Origin: Symsagittifera roscoffensis
Taxonomy: Eukaryota > Xenacoelomorpha > Acoela > Convolutidae
Reading direction: 5' to 3'
Assembly (NCBI RefSeq): GCF_963678635.1
Contig: NC_087070.1
Span: 12,432,539 to 12,496,538 of the forward strand
DNA length: 64,000 nucleotides
Shown: positions 35,815-44,983 of the stretch, in pieces
Numbering within the stretch: position 1 is the stretch's first letter
Layout: each line of letters opens with the position of its first letter
Translations under genes and position numbers: made by a program
Notes under the pieces: model-generated
Told to the model about the DNA's origin: nothing
Database searches by the model: none
What the model saw: the letters and a program-made list of their open reading frames with translations, nothing else

Positions 35815-37216
35815 ACTGAGTACTGGCCGAGCCGCACACTACGAGAATATAAAGCCACACAATCCATCAACAGAAGACTGGTGTATACCTGCAGACATGG
35901 AAGAAGGGGATTATCTGATGATGGATCCTGCTTGTGAGGTCAATGAAAAAGGCACCAGGGAGAAGAACGATGGAAACGAAGTCGTAGAGGAAGGTACGGA
36001 TACACCGCTGGACCTGGATCCAAACGAACAGATCGAAGCGGACGATGAAACCTTACCCTACGCAGAGGAAGAGTGGCAGGATCCCGAACAGACAGAGGTT
36101 CCCAAGAACTTGGAACCAGATCTTCCGTTCACGATGCAGACTCGTCAGAAGGACGGGACGAGACCAAGAAAGAAATACAATCCTTACGGTGACGACTTTG
36201 TAGTGGATAGGATAGATCTAAAGAAAATAGTAGAGGAAGTAGTGGGTCTAGAGGAAATAACTGTGTCACAAGACATTGACATAGTCGATGATCACGACGA
36301 TGAGTGGGTTGACGACTGGTCGAAACCCGAGGTAGAATTCGACGACGAGCAACAGCAGTCATATGAACAAGACTTGACGAACCTGCGTGTCTTAGAGTGG
36401 CTGAATGAAACGACCTCGGATCCAGAGGAGACCAGCGTCACGATTCAAGACGTAGATCGTGAAAGCATGAAATACATCAAGACCGAACGAGATGATCCTT
36501 CCTGGGCTGCCCAGGAAGGACGACTACTCATTCCAGCTTCTAACCTTGACTTGATACCCGGTATGCGATCGACGGGGACGTCGATGGATATTTTTGTCCG
36601 GGGAGTGGGGGTAGGACTTACCCACACTGAAAACTTGATAATAAAAAAATTAAGAATAGCAAGGGAAACAGGAGAATTAGAAGCAGAAACAGGTGAAGAA
36701 CCTAATAAACCTGACATAGGCAGGGTAGTTGAGTCATATTTTAATTTACCGAATGAATATTCTAGTAACATAATACTAACAGACAGTGATTTCATACTCA
36801 CAAACAGAACATGTGCGATAGCAATCACTGCAGACCTGAGTTTTAGGACAGCGTTAGCGGCAGATTTTAAGAGGGAATACAAAAACGTGGAATTCCTTTG
36901 GAAGCAAAGACCAGGGATAGGGGGCGTAGCAGCCTTACCTCCGGCGGTGTCGCAGATACCGGGAAAATACTTATGCTTCTTGGTAACGAGGGCAACAGAG
37001 AAGCAGCACATGGACCCAAAAAACCTAGTCTTGTCTTTGACGAGGCTGAGGGACTTCCTTGTGGAAATGGACGTGAAAGAGCTCTCGCTTCCAGTGTACG
37101 ATCCAAACAGAGGAAGATTGCATCCTCGGGAATTGTACGCGCTTGTACACGTGATATTCTCTGATACGAACATACAAGTATATCTACATAAGAAATATTA
37201 CTTAAGTATAGGCTGA
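35777..37216 (+). pseudogene. Pol C-terminus of element 1: GPY/F module, acidic linker, macrodomain-like domain
   Basis: It continues Pol after the A8 frameshift; in element 2 the same junction is in frame, so this is not a separate gene. The first ~40 residues finish the integrase GPY/F module (FYRLSTGRAAHYENIKPHN). About 250 acidic, probably disordered residues follow. Residues about 316-479 resemble a TARG1/Poa1-type macrodomain: TCAIAITADLSFRTALAADF, KYLCFLVTRAT, LTRLRDFLVEMDVKELSLPV, RELYALVHVIFSDTNIQVYL. The ADP-ribose loops are altered in both elements: the MGAGIA loop is RTALAA and the GCG.D loop is YDPNRG. Binding or hydrolysis of ADP-ribose is therefore uncertain. It ends at TGA 37214-37216. 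Confidence 0.75.
36566..36652 (+). promoter_or_regulatory. Conserved block with internal polypurine-tract-like sequence (element 1)
   Basis: GATATTTTTGTCCGGGGAG followed by TGGGGGTAGGA (36587-36616) sits in a block that is about 90% identical to element 2 (61646-61732), while flanking codons have diverged much more. A T run followed by a purine tract is the layout of retroviral plus-strand primers. The core TGTCCGGGGAG equals the sequence beside the 3' LTR. Confidence 0.6.
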
Positions 37217-37611
37217 GTGATGTGCGAGAGGGTGTTAGGCCAAAGACTAAGTTGTGTGTAATATGTAACATGTGTGTTATGTTATGTTATGTGTTAGGTT
37301 ATTAAGATCATGGGTAAGTAGGGGTTAGTGACCATGAACAACTAAATGACGATTTTGGGAATAGATCCAAAGTTTGGACTGTCCAATCTTAGGTCGAATT
37401 CCAAAATTTTAGAAACCAATTGATTTTAATAAATTTTAGGATAAATATCTTTTTATCTGAACTGTTTTTAAGCAAATTTTAACGATATATGTTAAGGTGA
37501 AACTGACAAATGTGACATTTGTGATTGCTTTTCTAGATCCTGATTGATCATTTAAATTACTCACTTGAGTCAAATCATCAAATCGAATCAAATCAAACTT
37601 GAAAGAAAAGA
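37217..37611 (+). promoter_or_regulatory. Inter-ORF region with candidate 3' splice site (element 1)
   Basis: TTGCTTTTCTAG followed by ATCCTGATTGATCA puts an acceptor at 37535-37536. The same TTTTYTAG/ATCYTGATTGATC sequence lies at 62681-62698 in element 2, before the equivalent ORF. No gene is seen in this stretch; ATG-containing TGTTATGT repeats lie at about 37268-37300. Confidence 0.55.
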
Positions 37612-40128
37612 ATGGATAACTTCAACTTGGATGAATTGATGGACCTGGCAGAGGCATATGTAGGACCGATGATAGATGCGATCTACCGTCGGCTGATCGA
37701 TCGAGACTTCGCTCTGGAGGACCCAGAGGTAGTCATGTTGCTGACCGCCCTGATCAACATCTTGGGGCACGACAACCGTGGGGACCGCCCCACGGAAGTC
37801 CTGTTGATGGCAGCATATGGAGAAAGAGGAGTACAAGACCGCCCGATCATGAGAGTGATGAGGTGGAGAAACGGGGCTCTCTCAGGGAGTGACTTGGCGA
37901 GTGAGCCTGGATTGGGAAGTTCTAGGACTTACCAACCAGGTGAGATGCCAATGCCCTCCAAGCCCAAACCTGGGCTGAAGAGAATGCATCGGGAGATGAA
38001 CAGCGAGGCGACCTCGTCTGGTTCACCACTGAGAGCAGCTGTGCCACCAAAAAGGGCGAAAGTAGGACAGAAAGTTCAGACGAACCAAACCATGCAAGAT
38101 CTGGATGAGATGAACGATGAACTGAAAAGTACGAAGAAGGAGCTGGACGAGATGACCAGAAGCATGCTCCAGATGGAGGAAGATCGGGACATGTGGAGAA
38201 AGTTGTTTGAAGATTGCAACAAAAAGCAGGGTCAAGAGCGCTTGAGGCAGGAATACAAAGAGCGATCGGAGCAGATGGCGTTGACAACGGCCGTGGAGAA
38301 AGTGATACCTGCAAGGGATATTCCTCTTGGGCAGTCACCGATGGAGCTCTTGACGCCTCGAGAAATGAGTCAAACAAGGGAAACACGGCTCCCGACAGAG
38401 ACAAGTCGAGTAACGATCCCGGATCCTAGTGACACCTCGGGTGACCCCGTCGAGGAACAGACAGTGAGGAAGCTGATAGAGACAGCTGGACGACTGGTCG
38501 CTAACAAGAATGCGCCAGGTTCCGGGGTGACTGCACCCTATGGAACGATTGACGATACGGGCAGAGTACAAATCTCCCAGACCGTGATCAGACAAGGGAT
38601 AAGTAACGTGACACCACTCATGGGGAGTTCGAGAATCCCAGAGAGGAAAGCACGAAAGATGCCAGCGAAGAAAGTGTCTCGCATAATAGACGTGCAGAAG
38701 AATAATCAATTGAAATACAATTTCACGGGAGTTCCGGAGACAGATCCGAGGGCCTGCTTCAATCGAGCTACCTGGAGCCCGTCTGTGAACCTGCAGCAAC
38801 CACCACTCGGGACATCTCACCTGATATTGGGAGACAGCTTAGTCAGAGTGCTGTCGGATTTGAGGACCTCATGGGTCACCACGGTGATGGCCTTTGGAGG
38901 CGCGACGATAGCCCAATTATATCGGATGGAACTGATGAATCCAGGGAAGATTCCCAATGTGATGATCTTAGTTGGGACGAATGATATCTCCAGAGGATCA
39001 GACGAGCAGGAAGCACTGTGGGAGTCAATGATGGTGTGTTTGTTCACTACTCTCTGGCAGAAGTTCAGTTGCGCGGTACTGACCGTTTGCACGGTGCCAA
39101 TGAACGCGAGAAGCCTGACAGCATCAGGAAGAAGGCACAACGAGGGAGTCATAAGATGGAACAACATCTTGAGGAACCTAGCAAATCGAAATGCCGGAAG
39201 GATGATCCTCATGGACATTGAACATGAGTTGAGAGCCATGGATCAGGCCAGACTGACCACGGATGGCATCCACTTCGACATTATCGAAGGACAAGCTTGG
39301 TTGAATCGAGTCTTCCAAGAACGGTTGGATGAGCTGGAAGCAGAACTCTTTGACACAGGAGTGCTGAAGGAAGAGGGAACGGTGAGTGATGCGGTGTTTA
39401 CCACCTTTGTGCCTCCTAGCCTGGAAACACGCCTGGGTACGGTCCCAGCCGTCACGAATTACCGGCAACAAAGCTCCAGTGAACCAGGTCGAAGAACAGA
39501 CGTGCAGGATCGGTTGGGAGAAGCACCGATGAGGAGAACAATTCATCCTAGGAGAAGGATAGGACCTGTCAACCAACCAATCGAAGAAGTAGCAGGCACA
39601 TCTAGATCGGACACTAGATCGGAGACGACGAGTACCAGTCGAGAGGAAAGACCGAGCAGAGGCTCATTGTTGTGGTCGAGATCCATACCATCTCCTTGGC
39701 ATATATACAAAGACGAATTAATGAAGCTGGGCCTACAGAGAATAAGCTTCATCGAAGATGCAAGGAGGATGCTGAATGGAGCGACGCTATCCGTCAGCAG
39801 ATTGTACTCGATAACCGGCGTAGACTGGTTGATAGCCGCTAGCATAAATTTCAGCTCCACGACGGCCCTGAGATTTGCTGATTTGGAGGGACTGCCCTCT
39901 AACAACACGATGGGACCAGTGAATGCAAGACCGTTGCAAGATGTGAGATTCAACTATGATGAGGGGAATCGTGAAGAGAGACCAGGAAGATTCCTGACGG
40001 CGAGAGCGCCGATTGGACAACACGTGAAGATATTCAAGCAGCTGACGACACCACCTGGTCATGTAAAGGAAAGAGTGTACCCAAAACTAGTGAACCAAGA
40101 TGGTGATGCCAGAGATATGGCGGATTGA
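37612..40128 (+). CDS. ORF2 of element 1: coiled coil plus SGNH/GDSL hydrolase
   Basis: 838 codons from ATG. Residues about 1-75 form a helical N-terminal domain shared with element 2. Residues about 160-215 are a probable coiled coil (DEMNDELKSTKKELDEMTRS). Residues about 400-575 form an SGNH hydrolase with all four blocks: LILGDSL (Ser409), FGG (Gly429), VGTNDIS (Asn457) and DGIHF (Asp551, His554). The family's enzymes cut ester bonds in lipids or acylated sugars; the substrate here is unknown. The remainder includes an Arg/Ser-rich stretch and an unidentified domain. There is no signal peptide or membrane segment, so it is not an envelope protein. It overlaps the next frame at 40125-40128, where a frameshift probably cuts one longer protein. 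Confidence 0.85.
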   Translation: MDNFNLDELMDLAEAYVGPMIDAIYRRLIDRDFALEDPEVVMLLTALINILGHDNRGDRPTEVLLMAAYGERGVQDRPIMRVMRWRNGALSGSDLASEPGLGSSRTYQPGEMPMPSKPKPGLKRMHREMNSEATSSGSPLRAAVPPKRAKVGQKVQTNQTMQDLDEMNDELKSTKKELDEMTRSMLQMEEDRDMWRKLFEDCNKKQGQERLRQEYKERSEQMALTTAVEKVIPARDIPLGQSPMELLTPREMSQTRETRLPTETSRVTIPDPSDTSGDPVEEQTVRKLIETAGRLVANKNAPGSGVTAPYGTIDDTGRVQISQTVIRQGISNVTPLMGSSRIPERKARKMPAKKVSRIIDVQKNNQLKYNFTGVPETDPRACFNRATWSPSVNLQQPPLGTSHLILGDSLVRVLSDLRTSWVTTVMAFGGATIAQLYRMELMNPGKIPNVMILVGTNDISRGSDEQEALWESMMVCLFTTLWQKFSCAVLTVCTVPMNARSLTASGRRHNEGVIRWNNILRNLANRNAGRMILMDIEHELRAMDQARLTTDGIHFDIIEGQAWLNRVFQERLDELEAELFDTGVLKEEGTVSDAVFTTFVPPSLETRLGTVPAVTNYRQQSSSEPGRRTDVQDRLGEAPMRRTIHPRRRIGPVNQPIEEVAGTSRSDTRSETTSTSREERPSRGSLLWSRSIPSPWHIYKDELMKLGLQRISFIEDARRMLNGATLSVSRLYSITGVDWLIAASINFSSTTALRFADLEGLPSNNTMGPVNARPLQDVRFNYDEGNREERPGRFLTARAPIGQHVKIFKQLTTPPGHVKERVYPKLVNQDGDARDMAD

Positions 40129-41459
40129 CAGCGATAAAGAAAGATGAAACCATCTTCGCCGCCTATGACAAAGCAGAGATGAGGAAGGCCAAGATTATGG
40201 TAGTAGCGAATTCAGAGTTCGTGTACACTTCCAAGTCTTTGTTTTGGCTGGACGTCATAATGTTGGCAGCGGTCGACCTGGACCTACTGCAATCAGTATC
40301 TTTGGCTATAGGGGTACAAAGGCAGACGGACATGAATCCAATTACAATTGTATTTGCTGGCATTAATGACCATCTACACAGTAGAGGTTTTCTGAGCAGG
40401 CTCAGAGATCCTGCAACAGCAGAAAACGCAGTATGGCCAGCGATAAAAGACATCCTGGAGTCGATGGGTGAAGTGGGGGATGCAACGAAGGAGGGGTCAT
40501 TCAATAAAGTGGCGTTGAGAGTAGTATTCGCGTTGTCTCCGGGATATGCACATCTCCCGGATGGACTGAAGTTTGTGTACGCAATGGTAGCCTTACTTTC
40601 GGAAGGAAAATATGATGTGATCATATCGGCCCCGAATCGCATGATAGAAATGGAGAACCTGAGGCCACTTAAGGCTGAACTGCCTGCAGTATGGTCAGAT
40701 ATCTCAAACGCGATGAGAGGATTCAAGGACCACGCGCTACACATGTTAGTGTTGGACGAAGTGCTGGGGTTGGAACTGTCCAACTTCAGTCGGCAACTCA
40801 AACTGAAACCGGGAATAGACGACGACCATCAAGTGATCACGGCAATGTCCAACGACTTATGGCTGGAAGCTCATGTGAGAGAAAATAACAGACAGGAGGC
40901 ACCAACGAGAGAACAATTGCGGAAATTAGATTGTCTAAAAGATTTAGATCTTTTTGAGACAATGTGCAAAGTTCTAAACATTCCGATGGAAGTGAAGAAG
41001 ATATGGGCAAGAAAACGATTGATGCCATGGTTCAGAGCTAACATGACTGCATGGTTGTACGAGTAAGCGAAAAAGCATATGTCGAAGCATGGCAGAGTTT
41101 ACAGTGAATATCAGCTGGACATTGGGGCAGGAGCTTTCAAGCGAGTTCTCGTGACTCATCGGAATGCAGTGACCACCGCTGTGAAAATAATTTCCAGGAC
41201 GAGTGAACGTAGTGGAAAGGAAAAGGCAGAGATGCTGAAAGAAGATTTGGAGAGAAACGTGACGTTGTGTCTCCACAACAGCTTCTGCAGAAACAGAGAA
41301 TCCAACGTGGATCCCCTACCTTGCTGTAAACAGAGGGTAGAACAGCAGAAGTGTTGGAGGACGGCTTCCAACAGCGTCAGGATAGCCAACGACATGCTAC
41401 AAGACACGGAAACCGAAAGTGCGGAGTCAGTATCACAGGAGGAAGAAATGGAACATTGA
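40125..41459 (+). pseudogene. Downstream part of ORF2 of element 1 (unknown domain)
   Basis: It is in the -1 frame relative to the SGNH ORF and has no ATG near its start, so it is probably the same protein after a frameshift. 40125-41066 encodes about 313 residues, mostly alpha/beta in look, with ITIVFAGINDHLHSRGFL. The GIND echoes the third SGNH block, and a degenerate second SGNH fold is possible but unproven. After TAA at 41064-41066 the same frame stays open from an ATG at 41079 to 41459: 126 charged residues with several cysteines (LCLHNSFC, PLPCCKQR). I do not recognise this protein. Confidence 0.6.
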
Positions 41460-42268
41460 TGAATGGTCGAGAAAACAAGAGGCAACAAGAAAGAAAATTA
41501 GAAGAATTTAGAAGTTTTAGAACTTCTAAACGACCAAAAAAGAAGAGAACAAAGGAGTGATGAAGAAAAGTTAAAACTCAGAATTGTTTTATGTGTGTGA
41601 AAAACTCAAGTGAGAAACCAAGCAACCAAGTTGTAATTGAAAACTGAAACATTTAGTTGAGTTTTGAAATTGTTGCAATTATAAATTTGCATTTTGATTT
41701 TAGTTGAAGTGGCTTTAGAGACACTCACTTACTATTTATTTAGAAAGGCTTAATTGGAGGAGTATATTTAAATATTCCAGCCTGCATGACTGTTTTTAAT
41801 CAGCTAGGAGAAGTGATCACTTTGTGATGACATGAAAGACTTGAGTAATCTCTCGAAGAGGGAGATTGTTTCATTGTTCTTTCTAACCACAAAGTTTCTT
41901 AGTTTTAATATTACAGGACAATAACAAGCAAGATTTCCGAAGGGAAGAGCATAGTAGGATAATTTTAGCTTGTTGGTTGGCAGGACTGTCCTGCAAGCCA
42001 ACACCTTTTAAATCTAAGAGAAAAAGTTTTAATCGGGACATTGACACTGGAAGTCAGAAAATATGTTTTATCTTAGGTCATATCCTCAATGTGCAGATTA
42101 ATGAGAGCATTTGAAGGCTATAGTGATGTAGTATGATGCCATTTATATTCTGCAGTGAGTCGATGTGATGTGGATAAAAGTAATTTCGTGCATTTTGTAA
42201 ATTCTGTTCGATGACACTGTAACAATTTTATGAACATTGCGCGATTCAATGAGGACCTTGACCGGACT
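41460..42268 (+). other. 3' untranslated region of element 1
   Basis: No convincing gene. A GCAGGAC/GTCCTGC palindrome at 41980-41994 marks the left breakpoint of the 5.3-kb duplication. Confidence 0.6.
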
Positions 42269-42280
42269 GTCCGGGGAGTA
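42269..42280 (+). promoter_or_regulatory. 3' polypurine-tract-like site of element 1
   Basis: TGTCCGGGGAGTA directly abuts the 3' LTR start TGTGG. It overlaps the palindrome CCGGACTGTCCGG (42263-42275). A second copy lies at 47533-47545 in the duplication. The tract is short for a PPT but sits exactly where one is needed. Confidence 0.65.
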
Positions 42281-43203
42281 TGTGGCATTCGACCAGAATG
42301 GCCAAAATGCAATTTGTGCAGACTTCGAATTTTTAGCAGTAAGCCTTCCGGATTTGTGGTTGTTAAGAACTAGGAACGTTATTGGAGCGATTGGCCAGAC
42401 GGTGAGGGCTGGAATATTCTGGTATTTTTATATTTCAAAATTTCGAATTATGACGTCATATTTCTGAGAAACGTCAGAAACGGCCATTTTGGCAGAGAAG
42501 TAAAAGAAAAAAGAGAACAACTTTATCTGCGATAGCGAACAGGACGAAAATCGAGATTAAAAACGACAACGAACTACAGAATAGCAGAGGACGTTCCGAG
42601 TTGCAACTATTGTGCTGCTACAATAGTTGCAAGGCCGTTGCGAACAACGGTGAAGGGTAAGAGACAGCCTTCCGGAATAGGAGGAAATCAAGATTAATGA
42701 GCTTGATTCAGCGGATTCGTCAATCTGGAAGGGTAAAGGAACTGAAACTTTTATCCTGCCACGTAAACTTTTAGCATCCTGTCATGTCCTGACTTGAATT
42801 TAATTGATATTTGGATTAGTTTTGACAAGGATGAGGTGCTAGGAGTTGTGGGGGAAAGGGTTGATCCATATTCGATGGAGATGATGATTTTTATCTACTG
42901 AACAAAAACAATAATAATATAAATAGTAGTAGCCCTGTTTTTAGGAGTGACCTCGTGGTCTGGGGATACTGAGACCCAGCCATGAGCTCACTATTTCTGC
43001 ATGTAATCTAGTTAATTTGAGTGTTTTGACCGAAGCCGAAGGCAGTAACGTTTTTGTCGACCCGATGTTAGAAAAGACCACCGAAAAGTACTGGCTTGGT
43101 AGAGACGGTGAAAAGCATGCAAAGCTCTGTTTAGACGCTAGCCAGTCGTCTTAAGACTTAGTTTTGTTTTCCGTCGATATGTATCTTCCGGGCGAATGTT
43201 ACA
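42281..43203 (+). repeat. 3' LTR of element 1
   Basis: TGTGGCATTC to GAATGTTACA, 923 bp. TATA-like TATAAATAG at 42918. The same perfect 13-bp hairpin as the 5' LTR lies at about offset 320. Differences from the 5' LTR are few, so the insertion is fairly young. Confidence 0.85.
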
Positions 43204-44087
43204 TTTCAATAATTTTTCTTCTTAACAATTAAAATTTCAGACCCCAGAAAAGCTTTAAAAAATTGGGTTGTGAACTGTTTTACCCACATGGGCGCGCAGT
43301 TTTCAAATTATTTAGCAACCCGAAAATTTGAAAAAGAAAAGTGAAAAGAAGTATCAAAAGAGTTTTGCTATTCTTTAGTTCATTTTTTTATTAATTTCCT
43401 GATATTTTTATACAAAAAATCATTCCTTGTGACAGCCAGTTCTCTTGAAAGACCTTGACGCAGTGGAAAAAAAGTAAATATTTGAGGCATATCACAGCCA
43501 TACCGGGCCGTGCATCGAACCACAATCAAATCAACAGGGACAAGAATCTTGCTAAAAAAAACCACTGAGGGAGAAGATAATTTATTGTTGTGGCACGACA
43601 TTACGAATAACTCTTAGACAAGCCACATGACCGGAGGTGCAATCGGAGGTCCCATCAAGAATATAGAACACAGAAAAGACCATGTTCGCTCCTTGACATA
43701 CTGTACAAGGAACGGTGCCTAACGTATTGGAGTAACTGAAAAAGACTGGGGTTCTGACCATCTCGGCGGAAAAATTGCTGGTCTCCAAAAATCAAGCAGA
43801 AGTGTACACCTGAGATGGACAGTTGATGAAAATTGATCAACCAAGCTTAGCCAGGCAGTGAAATCCCGGCTGAAGCTAAGCAGACTGATCTGCGGCAATC
43901 TAGGAGTAATCCTTGTATTTTAAATCTGCCTAGTTGCAACGGGGTTGATAGGTTGACTTGCTGCGGCTATCATTCTCCTTGCGGCTGGTAGAGTATGCCG
44001 AGCAGCATTCTGCGTTGACTGACATTGATCGAATAACCGATCGTATTCTGCATCCTCGGTGATAGCGTCAAGCAGCTCCTGATCAGC
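43204..44087. other. Spacer between the family 1 and family 2 LTRs
   Basis: About 880 bp with no gene I can support, repeated at 48469-49352. Small minus-strand frames here are identical in both copies only because of the duplication. It probably represents the pre-insertion genomic flank. Confidence 0.5.
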
Positions 44088-44971
44088 TGTGCCATTCTGC
44101 CAGATGGCACAGCGCAACCTTCCGACGAAGCACGAATCAGAGAGAAACGGCCTTAACAGCAAAAAAGTGCTTGAAAGGAGGGTCGAAGTATTCTGAAATT
44201 TTCTATTTTTAAAATTTAGATTTTCAAGTTGATATTTCTCAGAAATACGAAAAACGGCCATTTTGACCAAAAAAGCTGAGAAAATCAGAGAACAACGACA
44301 AATATTGTGAAAAACAGTCGTCCAAGAGACGGAAAATACGAAGCCTCTTATCGTGGCAACAACGCACGATAAGACACTTGTCAGCGGATACTAGTGGAGA
44401 AGGAAGCTTCAGTGGGGAAGGAGTATTCCACGGAACCCTCCCGGGACGCAAATTAGGAGAGATAAGAGCGTTATCGCTGGAATATCACGGGAGCGGAGGC
44501 TTGGTCCCCCAGAGACTGTTTATATGAAGGGACTGTATAAAACTAACTATATAGCTACTTGGATGTCGTGAAACTTTAATTTAACACCGGTGTAACTTGA
44601 TATTTTAGAATATGAGTAGCTAGGAAGAGGAAAGGGTCAATCCATCTCCAATGGATTTAATATAGAACTGTCACACAAAAACATATTAAAATAGGTTGTT
44701 CGAGCCGTGTTTTTAATGACAATCACGTAGTCTGAGGATCCGAGACTCAGCTATGTGGTTGTGTTCGCATGTAAACGAAAGCTGATCAAAAGTCGTTTGA
44801 CTGATGGCCTAAAAAGGTAACTTTTTACTTTGCCCTAGACAGACCAGAAAATCAACTGGCAAGGTCGAGACGGTGAAAAGCGAGTAGGATTAAGGTAACT
44901 GACGCCTGCCAGTCGTTAATAGGTACTTTTTCCACGCTCCGTCGCTGTGTAGTATTTGGGCGAATGTTACA
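44088..44971 (+). repeat. LTR of Gypsy family 2, copy 1
   Basis: Begins TGTGCCATTCTGCCAGATGG, parallel to TGTGGCATTCGACCAGAATGG of family 1, and ends GGGCGAATGTTACA as family 1 does. TATA box TATAAAA at 44536-44542. A perfect 10-bp hairpin (TCTTATCGTG/CACGATAAGA) lies at 44346-44374, about where family 1 has its 13-bp hairpin. Confidence 0.75.
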
Positions 44972-44983
44972 TAGAAGTTTTTA

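Larger units (their letters stand above)
23212..43206 (+). mobile_element. Gypsy element 1 (family 1), ~20 kb including a nested LINE
   Basis: The two LTRs (23218-24134, interrupted, and 42281-43203) are almost identical and start TGTGGCATTC. The hexamer ACATTT precedes the 5' LTR (23212-23217) and recurs at the 3' end (43201-43206), a possible target duplication that overlaps the LTR's last bases. Order: LTR, LINE insertion, primer-binding-like site, ~3-kb leader, gag, protease, RT, RNase H, integrase, GPY/F, acidic linker, macrodomain-like region, SGNH-hydrolase ORF, a further ORF, 3' UTR, purine tract, LTR. Without the LINE it is about 18.5 kb, very long for a Gypsy element. Frameshifts and a stop make this copy inactive. 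Confidence 0.88.

Noticed and set aside
40125-40128. Stop/start overlap as translational coupling between two genes
   Set aside because: There is no ATG at the start of the second frame and this is eukaryotic DNA; a frameshift in one ORF is simpler.
37612-41459. Envelope gene
   Set aside because: No signal peptide, transmembrane segment or furin-like site is visible in the downstream ORFs.
43480-43920. Segments resembling 5S rRNA (CCATACCGGGC..., GAAGCTAAGCAG)
   Set aside because: The two pieces lie about 350 bp apart and do not form a 120-nt 5S gene with its internal control region.
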